64,000 bases of DNA from Tilletia caries. Taxonomy: Eukaryota; Basidiomycota; Exobasidiomycetes; Tilletiales; Tilletiaceae. Below, one piece after another: positions 21,387 to 32,042 of this stretch (its first letter is position 1; every line of letters begins with the position of its first letter). Where the stretch lies: NCBI GenBank assembly GCA_032718865.1, contig JALUTQ010000046.1:496001-560000 (forward strand). Reading direction: 5' to 3'. The position numbers were made by a program, and so were the translations under genes. The notes beneath the pieces were generated by a model. That model was not told the origin of the DNA and made no database searches. It was given only the letters and a program-made list of their open reading frames with translations.

Positions 21387-24300
21387 GTGACGAATGGCTC
21401 GCAACCCAAGCGTCTTTCCCGCAAGCCCAAGAGCTCTGTTGTACGCAAGGGCACGGTCCGCATCCTTGCCGACGGTTCTACATCCCACGCAGTGATCTCC
21501 ACTCGGCCCCTCAGCAGTACGCACATCTACAGCCACCACGATCTTGGGGATTTCCCGAACGATTATTCAGCGACCGACGACTACTTCAACGGCGACGGTG
21601 GAGCAGACACGGACGGCGCAGATACTTCCGGTGCAGATGCTTCCGACCTCCTCTTCTACCGCCGCCAGACCGTCATTGTCAACATTTCGCAGGTGCACGC
21701 GAACCCCCTTTCCTGGCGCCAACGCGAACAGAATGCCTTCGAAGATTGGGTTACGCGCCTCGATGACCTTGTGGCACCGTACCTCGCCGCGACCCGCTCC
21801 ACTCTCCCTTCCCGAACCACATGGGCGCACATGCTATGTACATGCTCCAGTCCCCCGACCTCCGCAGTCCTCTTTGTCGACCTTCACGGAGCTACGCCCC
21901 TTCGCATACGTTCCTGCAAGCCGCATCTCGCAGAGCTTCTTGTTCGTGGCGGAACCATCCCTTCCACGGTCCACGCGCCCCAAGTGACGTTCTCCAACGA
22001 CTACATCCGCCTCTTCCTCGCACTTCAAGACAACGCCCGTATTGGCGCATTCAACTTCACATTAGCGTCCTCGCAAGCCTCAAGCCTGGGCACGTCCGCC
22101 GTCCCTCCGTCCGCAATTTGGACCTCTCGTGTACGTCAATGCTCTTCCTAATGTGCCCCTACCCCTTCCTCTCATCCATCTGACAGCTCAATCTCCTTTA
22201 CCCGACAGGACACAGGAAGGAGGACTTTGCGGTCCGCATCCGAATGGATGCAAGCGCTAGAGCAGCGCTGTCACCAACTCATCCTCGGAACCGGCATCCT
22301 CTGGAACCACTCAAGACCACAGCTCGCCGAAGATGACCTCGAAGTATCCCTCGAAGATCTCGCCGCGCGTTGTCCCGCCTGCTTCGGAGACTGCTCAAAC
22401 AACAGACCTCCCCCGGTCCTCCCAACCCTCGTGATTCGTCCGACCTTCGGCCGGAAGTGGTTGTCTGTCTGGATGGCAACTTCCAGCACAAACGCATCCG
22501 GTGTAACGACGCCGTCAAGAAGATGCCCAAAGCACCAACCTTCTTTCTCTCCCCTCGCCAACTCAATGCTGCCCGCGAGCGGTTCGAGAATCCAGACATT
22601 CCGGAAGGCCCCCGCACAGGCTGCAGCGCTGAGGTGCGCGCCGCCATTGACGGGACGGTGAAGACCACTCAGGTCGACTTCGACATCGGAGGTGTGGTCG
22701 GGATGACGTGTCGTCACGGATCCCCTCTGATACTGGTTGACGTGGAGTCCAGCGGAAAAAAGCACTACTATGCCTACGCACTCCTCGAGGCACTCCTCGA
22801 CACATGTTCCTCCTACTTATCGTCCCTCGGCGTCTGTTATGACATCGGCTGCAAGCTCGCCGTCTCCCCTCGCCTCGAAGCTGCCCTGTCCAAACGTGGT
22901 CACTCCATCCCCCTTCACCACGTCGTTTCGATCTTTCACGTATATGGACACGACTACGATTGCCAGCTCAAGTACAGTCCTCGACGAACGGCAGGATTCG
23001 GACTCACCGATGGCGAGGCTCTCGAGCGCCTTTGGTCGGCACTGTCGGATCTTGTCAGCCTGACTCGGCACATGTCCGCGGCCGATCGACTCTCCACGCT
23101 CTCCTCCAGGCTTGGCTACCTCTCATCCAAGCATCGTCAAGACCTCCTTCACACCATGCAACGTCAACTAGTCAGGATCTCGAAACTGCAGCAGACCGAA
23201 ACCCGGCAGTTCCTCCAGGCGCTCCCCTACCTGGTTCAGTATACGAACGAAAGCGTCGCTCGCGCGTATGCCTCGACGTCTCCGGAGACTGGTCTTCCCG
23301 CGCGCTTGACCGCCTTCATCAATACCCAGCTCGCTCGGAGACGTGCTCTAGCCTTCGACAAGGACGCCACCTCTAGACAGCTCGCGCTCTGAGAGCAACA
23401 CAACCGGCGCAATCGCGTCGTAGATCTCTCCGTCGAAGCGAAACGGCTGTATCTTCCTCTCAAAAGCTGGCACGCCCTCTCCGCTATCATCCGCGGTCGA
23501 CATGCCCAGCATTCCCACGACGGGACGACACGCCTCACCATCAGCAAGACGTCCTCCGCTATGCAGGCGAAGCTAGCCCTGCCAGCTCTGAACGCGTCTA
23601 TTGAAAGGTACCGAACAGCGCTGCCCGAAAGACTTCGGCACCGACTACATCTCGTCAGTACCGACGCACTTTTCCTTCCAGCAAACCTCCCATACATTCA
23701 CGGCCTACTCAACCCCGCCGATGTCGATGAGGAGCCTTGGGTCGTCGATTCGGTCCTAGCCGCTGCCATGGACACCGTGGAACTGTTGAACCGGTTGAAT
23801 GAAGAGACTTCTCGGATCTCTGAGGAGATCAGCAACATGGGCAAATGGTACGAAGTCGTCCAGAATTCGCTACAAGACAGCCTCAGCCTATACGTCAATC
23901 CAGAATCCAGCCTTTTCGACCGCGATCGCGCTGCGTTCGTAGCGCAGCAGGTTGATACCATCCGGTGCATGTTTCGGGTTTGGAAGGCCAGGCTCGACAA
24001 CATATCACAGTGGCACCAATCGCATCTGGCGTCCTTGATGAATCAGAGAGCTTCCCACAGCAAGCGGGACCACATCGCACGATTTGACAGGCTTGTGGAA
24101 CAGCATTCCGCGTTGGCGGTGTCCTGGTTGGATTGGCCAAACGCGGACGTCTTTTTGGCGCATACAGGATCGCCTCATCACGATGGCGGCCGGCATACTC
24201 CCGGCAATGACGTCGATGCCGACGAGGATGCCGTCGCCCGAGCCTTGGTTGAGGACGAGGACGAAGAGGACGAAGCCGGCGAGTCCGGCGCCCAACGCCA

Positions 24301-24451
24301 TCCCCTCGACCGCACCAACTACGCTCACGATGCCGTCGCTGTCAATTCTGGCGATGAAGACGAAGACGACGACGACGTTGATGAGCGCCTTTCAGCATTG
24401 CTCTCCGGGATTCTGGTTCAAGAGGAGGAGGATCGTTCTGCTCTCACCTGA
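21387..24451 (+). pseudogene. KDZ (Kyakuja-Dileera-Zisupton) transposase, interrupted
   Basis: DDE-type DNA transposase that would bind and move this element. Exon 21,387-22,130 holds the CxC1-like N-terminal region (MLCTCSSPPTSAVLFVDLHG). An intron at 22,131-22,208 joins in phase to a segment ending RCPACFGDCSNN. The catalytic core continues in another frame: VVVCLDGNFQHKR (first acidic residue), CYDIGCKL (second), HVYGHDYDCQ, and GLTDGEALERLWSALS (glutamate). The tail, with LNPADVDEEPWVVDSVL, leads to an acidic C-terminus. There are two lesions. A frame change lies at about 22,390-22,450, in or near a C5 run, with no convincing intron. An in-frame TGA lies at 23,390-23,392, after which coding similarity resumes in the same frame. 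The start is unclear: an upstream frame (21,046-21,296, ending GLIVSDG at a GTGAGT donor) may be exon 1 but does not join in phase. Confidence 0.85.
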
Positions 24452-24479
24452 GATCAGCGTCACGTCAGCGTCACGCTTG

Positions 24480-25836
24480 CGTTCGGGGTTACAGGATGTG
24501 GGTTCGTCGGATGAACTTTCCGCGAGTGCGAATGTTGCGGAGACGGATGGGGTCGATGCTAGCAAGAGGCATACGGCCAACAACAAGAAGGCCGTCAACA
24601 AGAAGGCCGTGGGCGCTTGCAACACTCGACCGCGTCTGTGTTTGTGGACGTCCGTTGGGCGACGAGCGAGATGCCGCTCCAAGGCGACGACGAACCTAAA
24701 GTCCGACCAAGTGGAAATTGGCTGCCTCGGACTTCCTGGACGATCCGGCTGCCTTGGCTGCTGCGACGAGGGCTGTGCCGGCGGCGGCTGCAGTCGCGGC
24801 CAAGCACAGCACGCCTGATCTGTCCAGCCAGCAGATCCAGCAGATCCTGGCGCATCAACATCAGGTGGCGGCCCAGGCCCAGTCGGTGATTTACAACCCT
24901 TCACACATGAGCAGCATTGTTGGCCCGTTCAACGGGAGCAGTTCGTACATGGGTGTTTGGCGCTGGGGCCTTCGAACTCGTCCACGGCCGTTGGCAATGG
25001 TGGTGGGTTCCCACTTCCCAACGGCGCAGAGTCCGACGTCGTCGATTGTCCTGCCTGCTGGTGGGATGACCATGTCTGGGCGTGCGAATGCGTTGGCTGT
25101 TGCTGGTCTGCGGCGGCCGGGGATCATTCCTATGCAACAGCCGAGTATGCGCTCGCAGCCGCAGCAGATGCTGCCGCATGGTGTGTCGCCTTTTACGTCG
25201 TCTAGCCAGATGGTCTCGTTCCAGCAACAACAGCAACCACAGCAGCGGATGTACTCGATGCCGATGGGCATGGATCCGTTGGCTCGCGAGGGATCGATGG
25301 GCATGGGAGTGCCGATGGACACACCTTCGTCCACTGGTGGTCCGGGCAGTATCTTATCGGCAAGCTTGTTAGACGTCTACTCCCAGCAGAACTGCGGCGT
25401 CGGCGGCCACCATCATCACCTGCATCCGCACCGACCGAGCATGTCTGGCCACTCCGTCAGCGATTTCTCTGGCCTCAATGCGTTGGGTGAGACGAGAACG
25501 ACTGCCACTTCGGTCGAACTCAGCTCGAACGGTGAGGAGAGCGGGCTGGGTAGTCAGCGGCCCATATTCAGCGGCCCAGGTTCACCGACCTGGCGCGTCC
25601 TCGGCCGAGGAGTCGATGAAGGAGCACAAGCGGCGGGTGGACGCTTCGGCTACTGTGCTTCCGAAGGAGGCTGCAGCAACAGCAGCATCTCCATCATGCG
25701 CAGCAGCAGCGTCTGTTCCCGAATGGTGGGATCGGTGACCTGGTCGCTGGTCGGAAGCGATCGGCTGCTAGGGATGTGTTGCCACTCGGCCAGAAGCCTG
25801 CATCTCACCCAGCAAGGATTGCTCTGTTCAGCTTGA
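24480..25836 (+). pseudogene. Met/Gln-rich gene remnant inside the KDZ element
   Basis: A coherent protein-like text can be followed only by hopping frames. It starts near 24,500 (DVGSSDELSASANVAETDG), then 24,718 onward (AASDFLDDPAALAAATRAVP, SSQQIQQILAHQHQVAAQ, YNPSHMSSIVGPFNGSSS). One frame over, about 24,957-25,045 reads ALGPSNSSTAVGNGGGFPLP. It returns to the first frame (SSIVLPAGGMTMSGRANALA, MYSMPMGMDPLAREGSMG, then a His-rich stretch) and changes again near 25,590 (SAEESMKEHKRRVDASATVL). The composition resembles low-complexity parts of fungal regulatory proteins rather than a transposon gene. I read it as a captured and decaying host gene fragment. I do not recognise the parent. Confidence 0.45.
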
Positions 25837-26045
25837 TTCTGTCTCAGTGAGCTACTTTGTCCCAACTCATTACTCATGTCTCTGTCTCTGTCTCTGTCTC
25901 TACGGCCATCATCCGTTCGTTCTCATATCTGGACCCGCCTTTCTCTAAGTCCGTTTATGCCAGCAGGCCTCGTCCGTATCGAATGTTTCCAGCGATGCTG
26001 TTCCTATCATTGCCATCAAGAGAACGACGCGTTCGATGATACGGC

Positions 26046-26233
26046 AACTTCGTGAGTGCATTGTCGTTTTGCATGTCGCCCGCATGGCGCTCATATGTCA
26101 TTTCCGCATGTCCTCCGTATGTCAGCAGCTCAAAAGGGTAACTTCGTGAGTGCATTGTTGTTTCGCATGTCGCCCGCATGTCGCTCATATGTCATTTCCG
26201 CATGTCCTCCGTATGTCAGCAGCTCAAAAGGCT
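26046..26233. repeat. 94-bp tandem duplication
   Basis: The unit starting AACTTCGTGAGTGCATTG is present twice head to tail (26,046-26,139 and 26,140-26,233), differing at only a few positions. It precedes the acidic cargo gene by about 110 bp and so could lie in its promoter. Confidence 0.8.
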
Positions 26234-26343
26234 CCGAGATCGACAGACTCATCACGACTTATATCCACCACATCCACCTTCCCCCCCCCCTTCCGCCCAC
26301 CATCTTCGCACCATAGCTCCACATCCATCAGTCACACTCCGTC

Positions 26344-27334
26344 ATGTCGACTAGGTTCTCCTCTCCGCTGTCGTCTCCACCCCGCCCTCGCGCTCGCGCT
26401 CGTCAGGCACGCGTCCTACCCGACTCCGATTCCGAAACCGGGTCTTCCTCCCCCCTCTCGTCCCCACCACGCCCAAGCGCACGTCAAGCGCTCGTACTAT
26501 CCGACTCTGACTCCGATAACGACGGATATCCAGCCGACGAGGCGCCGGAAGACAACCTCAGCCCCGAGGAAGACGTCGCCGACGGCCCTGAACCCGACGA
26601 TGCCGACGATGTCGCGGTCGAGGCTCAATCCACAGACGGAGACGACAATGGCGAAGACCTGCTCGATTTCGTTGTCCCTCCTGGCGCCGAGATGGAAGAC
26701 GTTCCATCCACTTCCACCGGCGAGGAGTCCGCCGAGTCCACACCCCAGTCGTCGCCCGAGAGCGTGGTCGCGGTGGCAGGAGGCGGACACCACCTCCTCG
26801 AGGACGACCCAGAGGGTGACTATTACCCCCCCCGGTGAGCACGCGCCACACGTGCCGGTCGTTGATGACGGAGACGCAGGCTACGACGCCGATGGCAGCA
26901 GTGACGTCGCTGCCAACGACTACGACGTCGAAGACCATGAGGGCGACGATTTCGGTGTCGACGGCAGCAGCGACGTCGCTGCTGACGACTACGGCCTAAT
27001 TGTCGACGAGTTCGGCGCCGCTGCTGCCGTCGATATCGATGACGGCCACGGCCCCAATGCCGAGGACGATGCCGACTTCGCCGAGGACGATGCCGACTTC
27101 GCCGAAGACGATGCCGACCTCGCCGAGGACGATGCCGCCTATGATGATGTCGTTGCCGTCATCGAGGAGGCCGGATTCATCCAACCCCTTCCTCGCTCGG
27201 ACATTATCCCTTCCGGAGGTGATTCCGACTCTGATTTCACTATCACTGGCATCAAGCGAGCTGCATGCTTCAAAGTAGGCACCATTTCGGATTCCGGCGC
27301 CGCCTATCCCCTCTTCAAGAAGGTCAAGAGCTAA
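26344..27334 (+). CDS. Acidic cargo protein of the KDZ element
   Basis: Two exons, 26,344-26,834 and 26,899-27,334, joined by a 64-nt intron (GTGAGC…GGCAG), give about 308 aa. Without the intron the frame appears broken at the C8 run (26,826-26,833). The N-terminus is a duplicated Ser/Pro/Arg block (SSPLSSPPRPRARARQARVL, then SSPLSSPPRPSARQALVL), each followed by Asp/Ser-rich DSDSE/DSDSD. The middle and C-terminal half is extremely acidic, with five-residue repeats of the type EDDAD(F/L)A. The end turns basic (GIKRAACFKVG…LFKKVKS). It is predicted to be disordered. The acidic-repeat-plus-basic-tail layout would suit a chromatin- or DNA-associated regulator, but that is inference. No domain is recognised. 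Confidence 0.6.
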
Positions 27335-28470
27335 GCGACACCGATCTACCATTCTTGGTCGAACTGCAAGGGACACGCCAAGGTGCGACCGACTACTGGC
27401 TCCGTTTCTCTTTCTCTGTCGGCTGCGCCTCTCCAAACTATCGTCCCATTGTCCTCCACCTTCCCCCATGTCTTCCGTCTTCGCGATCTGGCCAATGAAG
27501 TTGTCTTTTATTTCGAACATAGCTGCCTGGGAATTGCGCAAATGAGTCGGGGCAGGGACGATGGAAGTCACTGGGGCCTCTGGAGCCTTCCAAGTATTCA
27601 TGGCGGCAGGTAGATAGGTCTTTGCGAAAGGGAATTGAGCTGGAATTGAGCTGGAATTGAGCTGGAATCGAGCTGGAATCGAGCTGGAATCGAGCGTCTC
27701 GACAGGTCCGCATCTTTCTTTCGCAGCGACGAGCATCAGCATACTTAATAACACATGTTGTTACACCTGGAGAGCGTGCTGGCGATGCCCTTCAGCACAA
27801 CGAAAGTACTTCAACTTGAGTTCCTGCGAAGTGATGACCGCCAGCGTTTGCAGTGGCCGATGTGTCAGTTAATAGATAACGAATCGGTTAACGCTCAGAA
27901 CCTGTTTTTCCTACCCTGTGCAGTCAATACTGCTCTAAACTCCTTCTAACTTCGCAGGTAAGGTCCTCGCACCGGTACAGATCGATAGGTACCGTTTTTG
28001 TCTGATGTTGTTTTCTGCGTGGATGTGTGGTCGTCTGTGGTGATTCACGATTTCCTGTTATTTCCAAGAACGTTCGCAGTGTACGCATCTAGACACTTCT
28101 GTAGAATCCAAGTGCACCTCCGATTTCAACACCCCAAACCTCAACGCAAAAGTTGGTTCAATCGAAAGGTATGTTCATTGCGAGCTCACAGAGCCTTTCA
28201 AACTGAAATTTGAATCACAGTATGGGGGTTGGTTAGGCAAACAAGCATATTGATATGTCCAGGGGTTTCCGATGAGAAATGGTATGTGTTGAGATGTGCA
28301 GAGGGATCCTAACGATGCGGAGAAAGCTGCAGAGGCTACAGGGTGTACGTTGGGATCATAAACCACCTAGTTCAGAGGCATGAGTATGGCTGTCAGCGAG
28401 TAGGAAGTGAGGAAGGACAGGCGCTGAAAATGCTTACTTGAGGAGGTCCATACAGAGCGGTAGGACCGTG
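27335..28470. repeat. Non-coding cargo stretch with an 11-bp tandem repeat
   Basis: At 27,631-27,695 the unit GGAATTGAGCT (later GGAATCGAGCT) is repeated about six times. The open frame running through it on the minus strand has no support. The rest of the stretch to 28,470 contains no gene I can defend. Confidence 0.6.
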
Positions 28471-28816
28471 TAGGAGCCGAAGTGTTGGACAACAACGAAG
28501 CAGACCGGTGCGTTGGTATATTGGGCGGCTCTCTGCCGAGTTTGATGGGTGCATCTGTGGTTTCAACGGAATGGGAGATCAGAAGCAAACAGGGGTCAAT
28601 GGACACACATCGCAAAGGGCGGCTTTCGAGGCCAGCAGAGCGATAGGAGCCGAAGCGTTGTAGAGCAACGAAGCAGACCGGTGCGTCGGTATATCGAGCG
28701 ACTCTCTGCCAAGTTTGATAGCTGCATCTGCGGTTTCAACGGATTGGGAGATCAGAAGCAAACAGGGGTCAAAGAACATACATCGCAAAGGGCGGCTTTC
28801 GAGGCCAGCAGAGCGA
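28471..28816. repeat. 173-bp tandem duplication
   Basis: The unit starting TAGGAGCCGAAG at 28,471 repeats at 28,644. It keeps segments such as CGAAGCAGACCGGTGCGT and GGGAGATCAGAAGCAAACAG, with scattered substitutions. It lies within the KDZ element. No gene is supported here. Confidence 0.8.
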
Positions 28817-29370
28817 TCAATTCGCTACGGAAGGAGAAGGGAGGGGATTCATAGAGAAGGAAGAGACTATGGCTGCATGGGAAAGGAAGAAGATATGATG
28901 GGGACCAGGTGGAAGGGAGCTGCAGAGGTAGATCGGAAGCAAGGTATCAGCCATGATACGAACGACTTTATGTTTACCGGAGCACAGGGAAGGCTACAGT
29001 TGTCCAAAAGGCCTGAAAACTGTGTCAGGGAGCCGAAAACGATCTATGCTATCGAAGCAGAACAGTCAATGCGTTGGAAAACGTGACGGAAAGCTGTAAG
29101 GAAGCTGTAAGGTGGGTAAGAAATTGAGCTACAAGGAGAACGAGAGGGAGTAGATCAGCTTCCTCGAGCAGCTGGTGTCCAGAATGAGGCACAGTCACGC
29201 TCAAAAGCACACAGGGACAATCAATGTATACTCTGTTGACTCAGGCCTTACCTTCGACATGAATCGTAATGGGGACGGGGTCATCCGCAAGGCAGAGAAA
29301 GGACATAGAAGGAGGAGGAAGGGGTTAGGACATGTTGTTTTGACTGCTTCTCGGAGCGTTCTTCAACGTT
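28817..29370. other. Non-coding cargo stretch
   Basis: No gene supported; the sequence is purine-rich on the plus strand with no clear repeats. Confidence 0.3.
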
Positions 29371-30220
29371 TTGCCCATTTCGCCGCCATCCCGTTGCCAT
29401 TCCTCTCCTCTTCAACACCTTCCTCTTCAACACCTTCCTCTTCAACACCTTCCTCAATCCTCATACGGCTCCGAGCATCAACGTCACGCCCAACCCAAGA
29501 CCTGCGACTCCGCTTCCGATTCAGATCACAGCGCTGCTGTCCAACCATCAGCCGAACCCATACCCGTCTCGCGCCCGCCTACGTCGACGTTGGCGGCGCT
29601 GTCGCCGGCTCAACAACCACCCTCAACCCTGCCTTCTCACCGTCCCGACCAACTCCACCGCCAGTGCCACTGGTTACACTTACTGTGAGTATTTCGGCAG
29701 GACCTATACACATACAGCCTGCACGTTCACCGACCTCGTCTGCGTCTCTGTCCATTATCTCTAGGTGGTGCCCGTGCCGCCAACAACACTGCCGTTGCCC
29801 CCGGCGGAACCATCTTGGCCAAGGTTGGCCAAGGTAACATCTCCTCGTCCCGCCGCTCTCCCCAGTCAGCCCTGATCCAGGAAGGTACCAGGGCATGGTC
29901 GCCAGTGCCACCCACTTCTCCGTCATGATCAGCAGCGTAGGATGCCAACACCAACCCATAACCAAGAACGGAACCCTCTCCACCAGCCACACCTCCGCCA
30001 AGCACCGTCTCCTCAACCTCGGTGGCTACCAACCCCTTCGATGCGCTCACCACCACCGTCCCCTCACGGCTCGGCTGTCGGTACCCCGTATCTGTTCAAC
30101 GCCCCCTCGCCGCCGGTTCCTTCTCCTGCCCCGCCCTCAGCGACGTCTCGATCTGGCCGATCTTGCTTACTCCTTGCTCAGAAGCAAGTAGATGGTCAGT
30201 CTATCGATAGCTCTCGATAG
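29371..30220 (+). pseudogene. Second decayed coding segment in the KDZ element
   Basis: Pieces with coding character appear in alternating frames. 29,405-29,690 reads SSYGSEHQRHAQPKTCDSAS to TSTLAALSPAQQPPSTLPSH, preceded by three 15-bp TTCCTCTTCAACACC repeats and ending at a GTGAGT donor. 29,763-29,850 reads VVPVPPTTLPLPPAEPSWP after a CTCTAG acceptor. 29,990-30,180 reads PPPSTVSSTSVATNPFDALT or, in another frame, SAVGTPYLFNAPSPPVPSPA. The NPF-containing, Pro/Ser/Thr-rich text again looks like a fragment of a host regulatory protein. No intact product can be assembled and no family is recognised. Confidence 0.35.
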
Positions 30221-30230
30221 GATCTCCTCG

Positions 30231-30410
30231 CTCCACGGACGCCACGCTCCTTCTCTGTCCGGGCCGCCTTTACTCGGTTTGGCCGCCCCTCCATCTCCTC
30301 GCTTCACGGACGCCGCGCTCCTTCTCTGTCTGAGCCCGCTCCACGGACGCCGCGCTCCTTCTCTGTCCGGGCCGCCTTCATTCGATTTGGCCGCCCCTCC
30401 ACGTTCGTTG
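30231..30410. repeat. Three direct copies of a 29-bp motif
   Basis: CTCCACGGACGCCGCGCTCC, continuing TTCTCTGTC, recurs with minor changes at about 30,231, 30,302 and 30,339. The two outer copies are followed by a shared GGGCCGCCTT…TTTGGCCGCCCCTCC block, indicating duplication of a larger unit. Confidence 0.65.
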
Positions 30411-30614
30411 CCACGGTCTGGTCCGCCTCTGCTTCTGTACACCGCCCTCCTCCATTGATCTAGGATCAAGATTCAAGACCACTCGCGACTCGATCATCAG
30501 GACATAAATCGGATTGGACGAGACGAGATAGAGAGTATAGAGAGAGAGTAGAGAGGGGTGGCCATGCGGGAAGGCGTAGATGAGCGATGGCAGCTAAGCA
30601 TGCATGCAGCTCGA

Positions 30615-31811
30615 TCATTCATCCATGTCTGTGAAGGGATCTTCAGGCGCGGTGATCTGGCGGGCTCGGAGATTGTTTTCCCGCAAGGCCTTCCTCAGAG
30701 CCTCCATCGGCTCCTCCTTCCAGACCGAAGTATTGTGGAGACTCCCAGACCACACCTTCACGATCCCCGCACCAGTGGAAGCCGTGTTCGCGTCTCTTGC
30801 TTGTTCCATAACCACGTCGTCCTTCAGCAGACCCGTGGCCTCCTCTGGCCACCCTTCCACGTAGCATCCTGTCTCGGCTACCATAGAAAATAAATCCTTG
30901 TATCGCAACCTAGTCCCACCGCTCGTAGCCTTAACCCACTTAGTCAAGGCAGCTGAACCCCCAACCAAAGCTGCTGAAACAGCCGAATGAAGGCGCAGGA
31001 TGAGGTCTCTGGCGAGCCGCTGAGTAGGATTGAGCCGGCAGACCACGAGTGGTCCGTCCATCTCCCTTGCGTTCCGCTCGTCCTCCCAAACCTTCAGCTT
31101 GACCGCTCGATCGAACATGCGCGAGACGTCGTCTCCCGTCGTGCCGGTCTTCAGACGGTTGAGGGCCGAGGCCAGGGCTACCCCGGCTTGGTCCGAGTAA
31201 CCCAGGAAGGGATCGATACCTTCTTGGGAATGAGAGAGGAACGCAACTGCCGTGATGCCGTACCGGAGTTGTAGATGTCCGATTCGCGTCATCACGTCGC
31301 GGCAGGCCGCACTGAACTCCTTCTGAGTATCGCGTGCCGGCTTCTCGTCCAATCGCTTCGTTGCCCATTTGTCGATCGCCTGCTTGTTTGCGGGGGTGAG
31401 AGCCTCATAGGCCGCTCCTACGTCTTGTTTCGCTGCTGAGGCCGGCGCCGTCGGCTCGTCAATATCGTTGGCCGGTGGTGCTGCTGCTGACCCTTCCGTT
31501 GCGGCTGGCCCTTCCGTCGGTGCCGGCCCTTCCGTTTGCTCGGCCGTCTCTCGCGCCTTGTGCTTGACCCAGGCCTGGTACGAGTTCCATCCGTTCCGGC
31601 TGCGGAAATGCTTGGAACGCTGGTCGATGATACGTCGGGCAGTGCTGGGGTCGATCTTGGCCTGCTGCGATAGCGCCTTGATCTTGAGAGCGTAGCGAGC
31701 TTGTATTTCTTCGATCTCAGGCCTATAGTGCACCTGCCAATGCGACTTTGCTCTTCCGCTGCTCGAACTGGCGGCACGTTGAGGGGTGATACGATTCGCA
31801 GACGCTGGCAT
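30615..31811 (-). CDS. 398-aa orphan protein carried by the KDZ element
   Basis: An intronless open frame starts at the ATG at 31,811 (MPASANRITPQRAASSSSGR) and ends at 30,615. The open frame extends further upstream, but that part reads like untranslated sequence. After a Ser-rich leader, residues 20-105 are basic and helical (HYRPEIEEIQARYALKIKAL, QRSKHFRSRNGWNSYQAWVK). An Ala/Pro/Glu linker with TEGPA-type repeats follows. The larger C-terminal half (from about residue 130) is non-repetitive and helix-rich, with conserved-looking stretches HLQLRYGITAVAFLSHSQEG and NPTQRLARDLILRL, ending DPFTDMDE. The NGWNSY-type segment recalls orphan families in Agaricomycete repeat regions, but this is only resemblance. 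It is divergently oriented with the neighbouring finger gene across about 230 bp. Function unknown; the intact frame next to a broken transposase is notable. Confidence 0.7.
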   Translation of the reverse strand: MPASANRITPQRAASSSSGRAKSHWQVHYRPEIEEIQARYALKIKALSQQAKIDPSTARRIIDQRSKHFRSRNGWNSYQAWVKHKARETAEQTEGPAPTEGPAATEGSAAAPPANDIDEPTAPASAAKQDVGAAYEALTPANKQAIDKWATKRLDEKPARDTQKEFSAACRDVMTRIGHLQLRYGITAVAFLSHSQEGIDPFLGYSDQAGVALASALNRLKTGTTGDDVSRMFDRAVKLKVWEDERNAREMDGPLVVCRLNPTQRLARDLILRLHSAVSAALVGGSAALTKWVKATSGGTRLRYKDLFSMVAETGCYVEGWPEEATGLLKDDVVMEQARDANTASTGAGIVKVWSGSLHNTSVWKEEPMEALRKALRENNLRARQITAPEDPFTDMDE

Positions 31812-32042
31812 TGCGATGTGATCGATCCTTGTGAGTAATGAGATAAGAGTAATGAGATGAGGTTGAGGTATGGTGACACTGAAGGAAGTGAAAGAAGGCG
31901 CACCCAAGTACTCGCGACGCGTATTGTTTCCCACGCGATCGATGTGTCTAACACGTCGCGTCACTCCACTCCATGTCTATCTACCGTACCTCTTAACCTC
32001 CTTCCCCTTTCTCAGCTCTCGTGCTCCAACCTCCTCTTCTCC
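31812..32042. promoter_or_regulatory. Shared divergent promoter region of two cargo genes
   Basis: This 231-bp gap lies between the starts of the minus-strand 398-aa gene and the plus-strand finger gene. It contains the duplicated motif GTAATGAGAT (31,831-31,859) and a CT-rich strand switch. Both promoters must fit here. Confidence 0.4.

Noticed and set aside
26826..26833. Frameshift in the acidic cargo gene
   Set aside because: A 64-nt GT-AG intron directly after the C8 run joins the two frames in phase, so no lesion is needed.
26996..27754. 252-aa minus-strand frame in the KDZ element
   Set aside because: It is the complement of the acidic EDDAD repeats and of an 11-bp tandem repeat; the plus-strand gene explains the openness.
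31812..31964. N-terminal extension of the 398-aa cargo protein
   Set aside because: The frame is open, but the extra residues have no coding character and overlap the divergent promoter; the ATG at 31,811 is preferred.
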